The notes beneath the pieces are model-generated. The model was not told the origin of the DNA and did no database searches. It saw only the letters and a program-made list of their open reading frames with translations. The position numbers and the translations under genes are program-made. 64,000 bases of DNA, taken from positions 22,510 to 86,509 of the forward strand of contig CAJUGS010000010.1 of assembly GCA_910586305.1 (NCBI GenBank), read 5' to 3'. Shown here in pieces: positions 26,004-33,561 of the stretch (positions are counted from its first letter, which is position 1; each line of letters begins with the position of its first letter). The DNA is from an uncultured Duncaniella sp. Lineage in GTDB: Bacteria > Bacteroidota > Bacteroidia > Bacteroidales > Muribaculaceae.

Positions 26004-27511
26004 CACCCTCGACTGAAGAATATCCCAATATTTCCCGCACCACCCCTTGGCGCGAGAAACTGCGCGAAAAGATGACCTCAAAAGAGCGCACCGCTCTGCC
26101 ACGCGTCAAGATGCCCGAACTCGACGAGTCGTTCCGCATCAAATGTGACGAGGAGGTCAACCAGGGCCTGTCGCTCCAGCAAGCTGTGCTTGAAGCGCGC
26201 CGATGCCTCGACTGCCCCGACCCGGGATGTATGAAAGGCTGTCCGGTAGCCAACAATATCCCGTCGTTCATAAAGAATATCGAGCGCCACCATTTCCGCG
26301 AGGCTCTCGACGTGCTGTCGCTCACCACCGTACTACCGGCGGTATGCGGCAGAGTCTGTCCCCAGGAAAAACAGTGTGAGGCCGGATGCATCTACAACAA
26401 GATGAAAAAACCACCGGTGGCTATCGGAAACCTCGAGCGCTTCGTGGCCGACTTCAACCGCGAGCTCTCGCTCCAGGGCCACAAGGAGGACACCGCGGTG
26501 CGTCCCGTCCCTGTATCGGTGCTTTCAAGCATCAAGATTGCCGTGATAGGTTCCGGTCCCTCAGGACTCGCCTTTGCAGGCGATATGGCCAAACAAGGCT
26601 ACAGTGTCACCGTCTTCGAGGCTCTCGACCGCCTGGGAGGAGTGCTTAAATACGGCATTCCGGAATTCTGCCTCCCCAAAGACGTGGTCAACGCCGAGAT
26701 AGCACGAGTGGCCGACCTCGGTGTGAAGTTTGTCAAGAACGCTTTCGTCGGCACTACAATAACCTACGAGGAGCTTCACCGCCAGGGCTTCATAGGAATA
26801 TATGTGGCCACAGGCGCCGGCAAGCCACGCTTCATGGGCATCAAGGGTGAAAATCTACCCGGTGTCATGACCGCCAACGAGTATCTCATACGCTACAATC
26901 TCGGCAAGAGCGAGGTCTACGGACAGAACGCCATGTCGCTCCACCGCAAGAAAGTGGCTGTGATCGGTGCCGGCAACACTGCCATGGACGCAGTCAGAGC
27001 CGCCCGCCGTCTTGGTGCAGAGCGTGCCATGATCATCTATCGACGCGGGGAGGACGAGATTCCGGCCCGTGCCGAGGAGGTGAGGCACGCACTTGAGGAA
27101 GGCGTTGAATTCCTCACACTCCATTCTCCGGTGGAGTATCTGGCCGACGAGCACGGTATATTACGTGCAGTGCGTCTGCAACGTATGACCCTCGGCGAAC
27201 CCGACGAGAGTGGCCGCCGCACACCGGTGGAGATTCCCGGCGCAATCGAGGAAGTGGAAATAGACCTCGCGGTAGTGTGCGTGGGATATCTTCCCAATCC
27301 GCCGGCACTCACAGGCGATGTGGAACTTTCGCGAAAAGGAATGATCGTAGTCGACTCAGATTCCGGCAAATCCTCGACTTCCAATGTCTATGCCGGAGGC
27401 GATATTGTGCGTGGCGCGTCAACCGTGATTCTCGCCATGGGCGACGGACGACGGGCAGCCAAAGCCATGAGTGACGCGCTGGCCGAACGTGTCAAGAATA
27501 TACTACTATAA
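26000..27511 (+). CDS. NfnB/SudA-type NADPH-dependent oxidoreductase (glutamate synthase small-subunit-like, GltA annotation)
   Basis: A 503-residue FAD protein. The N-terminal adrenodoxin-reductase-type helical domain has two cysteine sets for [4Fe-4S] clusters: C69-C72-C77-C81 (CLDCPDPGCMKGC) and C116-C120-C126-C130 (CGRVCPQEKQCEAGC). The FAD site is IGSGPSGLAFAG, the NADPH site is VIGAGNTAMDAVRAARRLGA, and GGDIVRGASTVILAMGDGR is the C-terminal FAD motif. Databases often call it NADPH-dependent glutamate synthase, but with no large GltB subunit and with NfnA immediately before it (overlap ATGA), NfnB is the better call. It sits between kduI and the KDG kinase, so its NADPH/NADH balancing is likely tied to uronate use (inference). 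Confidence 0.88.
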   Translation: MTPSTEEYPNISRTTPWREKLREKMTSKERTALPRVKMPELDESFRIKCDEEVNQGLSLQQAVLEARRCLDCPDPGCMKGCPVANNIPSFIKNIERHHFREALDVLSLTTVLPAVCGRVCPQEKQCEAGCIYNKMKKPPVAIGNLERFVADFNRELSLQGHKEDTAVRPVPVSVLSSIKIAVIGSGPSGLAFAGDMAKQGYSVTVFEALDRLGGVLKYGIPEFCLPKDVVNAEIARVADLGVKFVKNAFVGTTITYEELHRQGFIGIYVATGAGKPRFMGIKGENLPGVMTANEYLIRYNLGKSEVYGQNAMSLHRKKVAVIGAGNTAMDAVRAARRLGAERAMIIYRRGEDEIPARAEEVRHALEEGVEFLTLHSPVEYLADEHGILRAVRLQRMTLGEPDESGRRTPVEIPGAIEEVEIDLAVVCVGYLPNPPALTGDVELSRKGMIVVDSDSGKSSTSNVYAGGDIVRGASTVILAMGDGRRAAKAMSDALAERVKNILL

Positions 27512-27556
27512 TTCAAATTCATTACATACAACTACTAACCCAAAACAATCTTACCA

Positions 27557-28576
27557 ATGAAAGTCGTAACTTTAGGCGAAATCATGCTTCGCCTCTCCCC
27601 TGCAGGATGCCATCGCTTCGTACAGGTTGACAACTTCGATGTAATCTGGGGTGGCGGCGAGGCCAATGTTGCCGTCAGCTGCGCCAACTACGGACACGAT
27701 GCCTACTTCGTATCCAAGCTTCCCAAGCACGAAATCGGCCAGGCCGCTGTCAACGCTCTCCGTCGCTACGGTGTCAACACCGATTTCGTAGCCCGTGGCG
27801 GTGACCGCGTAGGTATCTACTACTGCGAGACCGGTGCATCCATGCGTCCCTCCAAGGTGATCTATGACCGTGCAAACTCCGCTATCGCCGAAGCAGATCC
27901 TGCCGACTTTGATTTCGATGCCATCATGGAAGGTGCCGACTGGTTCCACTGGAGCGGCATCACCCCCGCTATATCCGACAAGGCCGCCGAGCTCACCCGT
28001 CTCGCCTGCGAGGCAGCAAAGCGTCATGGCGTGACCGTCAGCGTCGACCTCAACTTCCGCAAGAAACTCTGGACTTCAGAGAAGGCCCAGTCCATCATGC
28101 GTCCCCTCATGAAGTATGTCGATGTGTGCATCGGCAACGAGGAAGACGCCGAACTCTGCCTCGGCTTCAAGCCCGATGCAGACGTTGAAGCCGGCAACAC
28201 CGATGCCGAAGGCTACAAGGGTATCTTCGAGGCCATGATGAAGGAATTTGGCTTCAAGTATGTTGTATCCACACTCCGCGAGTCCTTCTCCGCTACCCAC
28301 AACGGCTGGAAGGCTATGATCTACAACGGCGAGGAGTTCTACCAGAGCAAGCGCTACGACATCAACCCCATCATCGACCGCGTAGGTGGTGGCGACAGCT
28401 TCTCCGGAGGCCTCATCCACGGTCTTCTCACCAAGCCCAACCAGGGCGAGGCTCTTGAGTTTGCAGTAGCTGCATCCGCCCTCAAGCACACTATCAACGG
28501 TGACTTCAACCTCGTGACTGTAGCCGAGGTAGAGGCTCTCGCCGGTGGTAGCGCCAACGGTCGCGTTCAGCGCTGA
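27557..28576 (+). CDS. kdgK: PfkB-family sugar kinase, probable 2-keto-3-deoxygluconate kinase
   Basis: A 339-residue cytoplasmic ribokinase-like enzyme. The N-terminal signature is GGGEANVAVSCANYGH (residues about 34-49), and the C-terminal ATP/anion-hole motif VGGGDSFSGGLIHGL (about 276-290) carries the catalytic Asp. In this operon it should phosphorylate KDG to KDPG for the Entner-Doudoroff aldolase, which is not in the window. It ends the operon and is followed by a strong terminator. Codon choice (many GTC, CTC, GCT) suggests good expression. Kinase family is certain; KDG specificity is from context and overall similarity. Confidence 0.88.
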   Translation: MKVVTLGEIMLRLSPAGCHRFVQVDNFDVIWGGGEANVAVSCANYGHDAYFVSKLPKHEIGQAAVNALRRYGVNTDFVARGGDRVGIYYCETGASMRPSKVIYDRANSAIAEADPADFDFDAIMEGADWFHWSGITPAISDKAAELTRLACEAAKRHGVTVSVDLNFRKKLWTSEKAQSIMRPLMKYVDVCIGNEEDAELCLGFKPDADVEAGNTDAEGYKGIFEAMMKEFGFKYVVSTLRESFSATHNGWKAMIYNGEEFYQSKRYDINPIIDRVGGGDSFSGGLIHGLLTKPNQGEALEFAVAASALKHTINGDFNLVTVAEVEALAGGSANGRVQR

Positions 28577-28608
28577 TTCGCCTGTATAGAATCATAAACC
28601 ATAACAAC

Positions 28609-28642
28609 AATGGCCACACGGACTTTCTCTCGTGTGGCCATT
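28609..28642. terminator. Bidirectional terminator ending the uronate operon
   Basis: A 12-bp perfect stem, AATGGCCACACG with CGTGTGGCCATT, around a 10-nt loop. U-rich tracts follow on both strands (GCTATATT rightward; TTGTTGTTAT leftward). It lies between convergent genes ending at 28576 and 28675. Confidence 0.85.
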
Positions 28643-28674
28643 GCTATATTGTATGAACCCTGTATACCTGCGAG

Positions 28675-30648
28675 TCAATACATCATATAGTCAAATGTGA
28701 GTACCTGGAATTCAGTTCGTCGATTCACCTGGTCGGCAGCTTCCTGGTCCTCCTCACTGAGTGAGAGGATGTATTCCTCATCGAGCACCTGTCCCTCGGG
28801 GAACTGCGGGAACTCGCGGTTTATGCGCTTGCTCACCACCTTCGGACGCGACTCTCCATAGCCCTGTGCCTGAAGACGGTCGGCGGCTATGCCCGACTCT
28901 ATCAGATAGTCCACCACGCTTTTGGCCCTGCGGTGGGACAGGTCGATGTTATACTCGTCCGAGCCGTGACGGTCGGTGTGAGAGGCCATCTCGATAGTGA
29001 TGTTGGGGTTGTCGCGCAACATCTGCGCCAGTTCGTCGAGCGCACTCTTCGACTCTGGACGAAGGGTGGCCTTGTCAAAATCATAGAAGATATTCTCAAG
29101 TATGTTCGGTTTGGATAGTGAGGCGAGAATGAAGTCTATGCCATATTCCGCATCCTCCTCCGCGTCGTCGCTCGTAAATTCCTGTTTGGCATTGAGATAC
29201 CCCTTGGCACCTGCAAGCATCACATAGCTCACTCCGCGACGTAGCGGGAAAGAGAACGATCCGTCGTTTTTCGCCACAGCCTTCTGGTTTGACCCGTCAT
29301 TGCCCACGATGCGTATCACCGCGTTAGGCACAGGTTCTTCATCCTTGTCAAGGACCCATCCCGATATTAGAATCTTCAAGTCGGGGAGTTCGAACGAGTA
29401 CAGATGGTCATAGCCGCGACCGTCGCCACGGTTGGAGCTGAAATATCCGGCCTCTTTGCCTGGGCTGGCATATGTGATGCCGAAATCGTCGCCCTCCGAG
29501 TTGATTGGACTACCCATATTCTCCACAAGCCAGCCCCCGGAGGGAGAAAGAGTGGCACGAAATATATCGAGACCGCCAAGACCGGGATGACCGTCGGACG
29601 AGAAGAACAGCACCGAGTCGGTGAGGAGATAGGGAAACACCTCATCGCCTGGAGTATTGATGGCCTCGCCGAGATTCTCGAGACTGCCGGCGCGCTCGCG
29701 AAGATTGATGCGCCAGAGATCCTTCCCTCCCGTGCCAGGCATATCGGACGAGAAGTACAGCCATTCGCCCGACGGACTGACGGCAGGATGGCCGTATGAC
29801 GAGATGGTGTCGGCGGTAATCTCAAACTTGACAGGCGCACTCCACTGCGCGTCGCTGCGAGTAGACGTGCATATCTCCGTACCGGTGTTTGACCCCGCCT
29901 TACGTATGGCGCGTGTGAGATACATTGTGGAGCCGTCGGGTGTAAAAGAGCATATGCCCTCATCCCATTCGGAGTTCAGCTCTCCCTCCACAGCCTCGGG
30001 TCGTTGCCACACACCCTGCTCATTCTTCTTGGCCATCCAGATGTCACTGCGTTTCATACCGGTTATCTCACTGCGGTTGGTACCCTTGACCTTCTCATTT
30101 GTGGTAGTGAAATAGAGCACCTCGCCATTGAACATGGGCGAGAAATCAGAGCGTCGCGAATTGAAAAGCGTGGCGTTTTTCACCACATATCGAGTCTTGT
30201 TTTTCTTCAGTTCGGCCGCTTTGCGTGCTCCGGCCAATCCCCTCTGTGCCAGACGGTCGTCGGGATGAGCCGCGAGATATTCCTCGTAAGTGCCCACGGC
30301 CTGGGCATATGCACCCTGTCCGTGCTGGGCCTGGGCCAGACGGAGCATTATGGAACTGTCCGGATAGCCGTAGCGCAAAGCATTCTGATAGGCTGCCGCG
30401 GCACGCGCATCCTGCCCGAGAAGTCTGTGACACTCGGCCATTTTGGCTGCCACCTCGGCTCTCTCGGCACGCTGCTCTCGAGGCTTGAGTTTATTGTAGA
30501 TCTTGCGGTAGGTTTTCGATGCATCGAAGTATTCGCCTCGGGCAAATTGCTCGTCGGCCACACTAAGCTTCGGTCCGCGACAACTGCCAAGGAGCAAAAC
30601 AAACAGTGCGACATATATCGCGGGAGTAAAACGTTGTATACTTGCCAT
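28675..30648 (-). CDS. PorE-like OmpA-family lipoprotein (TPR, beta-propeller, CRD, OmpA)
   Basis: A 657-residue outer-membrane lipoprotein (lipobox LGSC, Cys23). Domains in order: TPR-like helices at about 30-150 (DEQFARGEYFDASKTYRKIY, YAQAVGTYEEYLAAHPDDRLA); a PD40/WD40-like beta-propeller at about 155-430 with repeats such as YFSSDMPGTGGKDLW and FFSSDGHPGLGGLDIF; a carboxypeptidase regulatory-like domain near 430-510 (GWVLDKDEEPVPNAVIRIVG); and an OmpA peptidoglycan-binding domain at about 530-657 (FYDFDKATLRPES, SHRRAKSVVDYLIESGI). This order and length match PorE (PG1058) of P. gingivalis, which anchors the type IX secretion machinery to peptidoglycan. Other Bacteroidota OmpA/WD40 proteins share the plan, so the T9SS role is probable, not proven. 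It is divergent from the sigma-54 regulator. Confidence 0.82.
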   Translation of the reverse strand: MASIQRFTPAIYVALFVLLLGSCRGPKLSVADEQFARGEYFDASKTYRKIYNKLKPREQRAERAEVAAKMAECHRLLGQDARAAAAYQNALRYGYPDSSIMLRLAQAQHGQGAYAQAVGTYEEYLAAHPDDRLAQRGLAGARKAAELKKNKTRYVVKNATLFNSRRSDFSPMFNGEVLYFTTTNEKVKGTNRSEITGMKRSDIWMAKKNEQGVWQRPEAVEGELNSEWDEGICSFTPDGSTMYLTRAIRKAGSNTGTEICTSTRSDAQWSAPVKFEITADTISSYGHPAVSPSGEWLYFSSDMPGTGGKDLWRINLRERAGSLENLGEAINTPGDEVFPYLLTDSVLFFSSDGHPGLGGLDIFRATLSPSGGWLVENMGSPINSEGDDFGITYASPGKEAGYFSSNRGDGRGYDHLYSFELPDLKILISGWVLDKDEEPVPNAVIRIVGNDGSNQKAVAKNDGSFSFPLRRGVSYVMLAGAKGYLNAKQEFTSDDAEEDAEYGIDFILASLSKPNILENIFYDFDKATLRPESKSALDELAQMLRDNPNITIEMASHTDRHGSDEYNIDLSHRRAKSVVDYLIESGIAADRLQAQGYGESRPKVVSKRINREFPQFPEGQVLDEEYILSLSEEDQEAADQVNRRTEFQVLTFDYMMY

Positions 30649-30689
30649 ACTTTTTTAACGCCAAATTTCACCTTATATTTTATAATGTG

Positions 30690-30697
30690 TAAATTTG
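30690..30697 (+). promoter_or_regulatory. -7 box upstream of the two-component pair
   Basis: TAAATTTG matches TAnnTTTG, 20 nt before the ATG at 30718. A good TTTG -33 box is not seen at the expected distance. Confidence 0.5.
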
Positions 30698-30717
30698 CAG
30701 TGAAAACACATACCTAT

Positions 30718-32070
30718 ATGGCGCATATCCTCATTGTCGACGACGATTCATCCATAATTCTCTCCCTGTCCATGCTTCTCAAGAGAGCAGGCCACACAAT
30801 CGTGTCCGCTCATTCAGAGGCCGAAGCCGTCAAAATCGTGCGCGACAGTCTTCGCGGCACCCCATCCGACAAAATTTCGCTGGCACTGATGGATATGAAC
30901 TACACATCATCCACCTCGGGCCGTGACGGTCTGGAGCTGCTTCAGAAAATCAAGATACTTCTACCCGCTCTACCCGTCATACTCATGACGGCCTGGGGTA
31001 GCATCCCGCTGGCGGTAGAAGGAGTGAAACTCGGAGCAATGGACTTCATCACCAAGCCATGGGACAACCGCGACCTACTGTCAAGGATAGATACAGCTCT
31101 CTCACTCAACTCAGAAAGCTCACCACTCTCTACCAATGACAACGGTGCTTTTGATGGCATAATCGGTGAAAGCGAAAATCTTAAAAGCATTCTCGACAAA
31201 GTGCGCAAAGCCGCACCAACCGATGCAGCCGTTCTCATAACAGGAGAGAACGGCACCGGAAAGGAGCTGATAGCACGCGCCATCCACCGCCTCAGCCGCC
31301 GGAGCAACGGCCCGTTCGTCACCGTCAATCTCGGCGGAATGCCATCGACGCTCTTCGAGAGCGAAATGTTCGGCTATGCCAAGGGAGCCTTCACCGGAGC
31401 AACCTCCGACCGCATCGGACGCTTTGAAGCGGCCGATAGCGGCACCATATTTCTTGACGAAATCGGCGATCTTGACACCTCCTGCCAGGTCAAGATACTG
31501 CGTGTGCTACAAGAGCATACCTTCGAGCGTCTCGGCGAGAGCGCGCCACGCCGCGCCGACATCCGCGTGGTCTGTGCAACCAACGTCGACCTGCCGGCTG
31601 CCGTGGCCGAGGGACGATTCCGCGAAGATCTCTTCTACCGCATCAATCTCATCACCATAAACCTGCCGCCTCTACGTGAACGCAAGTCCGACATTCCACT
31701 GCTCGTGAGACATTTTGCCGGAGAAAAAGCCGAATTTACCGACGATGCCATGCAGCTGCTTTCCTCACTGCCATATCCGGGAAATATCCGAGAACTCAAA
31801 AATCTCGTGGACCGTCTGACCATAATCACCGACTCACCGCGCATCACGGCCCGAGACATCCGCGGGTCAATAGGCACTGCCGTCCCGTCGTCCAATCACT
31901 CAGTCTCCCCCACCGCCATTCCTCTCACACTCGAACAGCTTGAAAAGAAGGCCATAACCGACGCTCTCGCAAATTTTGGCGGAAACCTCTCGCAAGTAGC
32001 CGCATCGCTCGGTATAACACGACAGTCGCTATACCGGCGAATGGACAAATTCGGAATACCGCAGCCATGA
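30718..32070 (+). CDS. Sigma-54-dependent response regulator (NtrC family)
   Basis: A 450-residue transcriptional activator. Residues 1-125 are a receiver domain with IVDDD (6-10), the phosphorylated Asp59 in LALMDMNY, Thr91 and Lys112 (TKPW). Residues about 146-375 are an AAA+ domain with Walker A GENGTGKE (176-183), a perfect sigma-54 contact loop GAFTGA (223-228) and LDEIGDLDTSCQ as Walker B. A Fis-type helix-turn-helix (NLSQVAASLGITRQSLYRRM) ends the protein. The ATG at 30718 begins the receiver domain; open frame further upstream is shadow of the PorE-like gene. It overlaps the sensor gene by ATGA. Target promoters are unknown; the sigma-54-like site before dnaK is one candidate for this class of regulator, with no direct evidence. 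Confidence 0.95.
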   Translation: MAHILIVDDDSSIILSLSMLLKRAGHTIVSAHSEAEAVKIVRDSLRGTPSDKISLALMDMNYTSSTSGRDGLELLQKIKILLPALPVILMTAWGSIPLAVEGVKLGAMDFITKPWDNRDLLSRIDTALSLNSESSPLSTNDNGAFDGIIGESENLKSILDKVRKAAPTDAAVLITGENGTGKELIARAIHRLSRRSNGPFVTVNLGGMPSTLFESEMFGYAKGAFTGATSDRIGRFEAADSGTIFLDEIGDLDTSCQVKILRVLQEHTFERLGESAPRRADIRVVCATNVDLPAAVAEGRFREDLFYRINLITINLPPLRERKSDIPLLVRHFAGEKAEFTDDAMQLLSSLPYPGNIRELKNLVDRLTIITDSPRITARDIRGSIGTAVPSSNHSVSPTAIPLTLEQLEKKAITDALANFGGNLSQVAASLGITRQSLYRRMDKFGIPQP

Positions 32071-33371
32071 ATGCAACACGCCTATTCGCTCTCCTGTGTC
32101 TACTCACATTAGCCATCGGAGTGACACTGCCCTTTGTCATGCCATGGGGCAAGCCACTCGCCATACTCGCGTCTCTGACTGTGGTAACGCTCATCACTGA
32201 GTTGGTGCTCTATCGCATCATAGTGCGCCCCCACCGCGTGGCCGAGATAGGCATGGACCTGCTGCGCGAACAGGACTACAGTACCCGACTGGCCCCGGTG
32301 GGACAGCGTGATGCCGACAAAATAGTCGCTCTGTTCAACGACCTCATCAGCCGTCTGAAAGCCGAGAAGCTCCACGCCGGCGAACAGAACCATCTGCTCA
32401 ATCTTCTGATCGACGCATCTCCGCTCGGCATTCTGTCGCTCGACCGTGAGGGACGCATCCAGATTGCCAACGCCTCGTCGGCGCGCATTCTCGGAGGAGA
32501 AGTAAAGGGTAAGACCCTTGCCGAAATAGCATCGCCCATAGCTGCTAAATGCGCCACTCTTTCCAAAGGCGAAACGACAATACTGCGACTATCCGACAAC
32601 ATGGTCTACCGCTGTTCCCGTCTCTCGTTCATGGACCGTGGCGTGTCACATCCATTCTTTCTCGTCGAAATACTAACCGAGGAGGTTCTCATGGCCGAAC
32701 GCGAAGCCTATGGAAAAGCTATCAGAATGATAGGTCATGAGGTAAACAATTCCATGGCCTCGGTAGGCTCAATCCTATCCCTGCTGCTCGACATCAGACC
32801 CTGGGGAGAGGAAGATACAGACATCTCCGAAGCTGTCAAGGCCTGCTCGGCACGAGTGGCCGGTCTCAGCGAGTTCATCTCGTCCTATTCCAAGGTGGTG
32901 AAGATTCCTCCCGTCAGAAAGGAAGGAAAAAACCTTGCCGAATTCATCACGCGCCTGCGCCCATTGCTCGGGGCAATGGCCTCCGACCACGCCATCTCAC
33001 TCGACCTCAGCATCATCGATCCCTCGTCGGCCTCCATCGGTATTGACGTGCCACTGCTCGAACAGGCAGTAATAAACATCGTAAAAAACTCAGTGGAAAG
33101 CATCGGCGACCGTCCCGGAGGACATATAGAGATTTCGGTGACAGGAAGTCACCGCCTGACTGTGACAGACAATGGTCCAGGTATAGCCGACGAAGCCGCC
33201 GGACACATTTTCACACCATTCTTCTCCACCAAGCCCTCGGGCCAAGGCCTGGGACTGATGTTTGTCGCCGAAATCCTTCGCCGTCACGGTGCCACATTCT
33301 CACTCGCCACATCTACGGAAGACCGTCTCACGCGCTTCTCCATAAACTTTCCACGCACACCGTGGAATTAA
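32067..33371 (+). CDS. PAS-containing sensor histidine kinase
   Basis: A 434-residue membrane sensor, partner of the preceding regulator (ATGA overlap). Two hydrophobic segments at about 7-27 and 32-52 are joined by only a few residues, so there is almost no periplasmic sensing domain. A HAMP-like/linker helix follows, then a PAS-like domain at about 108-205 (LLIDASPLGILSLDREGRI). The phosphorylated His224 lies in MIGHEVNNSM. The ATPase has N box NIVKNSVESIGDRPG, G1 DNGPGIADEA, F box FTPFFSTK and G2 GQGLGLMFV. The stimulus is probably cytoplasmic or membrane-borne (inference). No terminator is obvious after it. Confidence 0.93.
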   Translation: MNATRLFALLCLLTLAIGVTLPFVMPWGKPLAILASLTVVTLITELVLYRIIVRPHRVAEIGMDLLREQDYSTRLAPVGQRDADKIVALFNDLISRLKAEKLHAGEQNHLLNLLIDASPLGILSLDREGRIQIANASSARILGGEVKGKTLAEIASPIAAKCATLSKGETTILRLSDNMVYRCSRLSFMDRGVSHPFFLVEILTEEVLMAEREAYGKAIRMIGHEVNNSMASVGSILSLLLDIRPWGEEDTDISEAVKACSARVAGLSEFISSYSKVVKIPPVRKEGKNLAEFITRLRPLLGAMASDHAISLDLSIIDPSSASIGIDVPLLEQAVINIVKNSVESIGDRPGGHIEISVTGSHRLTVTDNGPGIADEAAGHIFTPFFSTKPSGQGLGLMFVAEILRRHGATFSLATSTEDRLTRFSINFPRTPWN

Positions 33372-33477
33372 AACAATTCCGGCCTAAGACACTTTTACCA
33401 CGACTTTATTTTACACATAGAACCGTGATGTGCAAAAGTTTTAACAATAAAATTTAACATTATATTGTATTTTTTTG

Positions 33478-33485
33478 TACATTTG
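33478..33485 (+). promoter_or_regulatory. -7 box upstream of the TonB receptor gene
   Basis: TACATTTG is a perfect TAnnTTTG box in an AT-rich intergenic region, about 76 nt before the start codon. The -33 region (TTTA with a 21-nt spacer) is weak. Confidence 0.55.
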
Positions 33486-33561
33486 CATAATAATCTTAAA
33501 TTATCACGTATTCAATCTTTATTTCACCAATTATTAATCACAATCCAATCACACAAGTTCT

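Noticed and set aside
26000..27511. Glutamate synthase small subunit (GltD) with a role in ammonia assimilation
   Set aside because: No large subunit is present and an NfnA-type gene overlaps it; the NfnB reading explains the context better.
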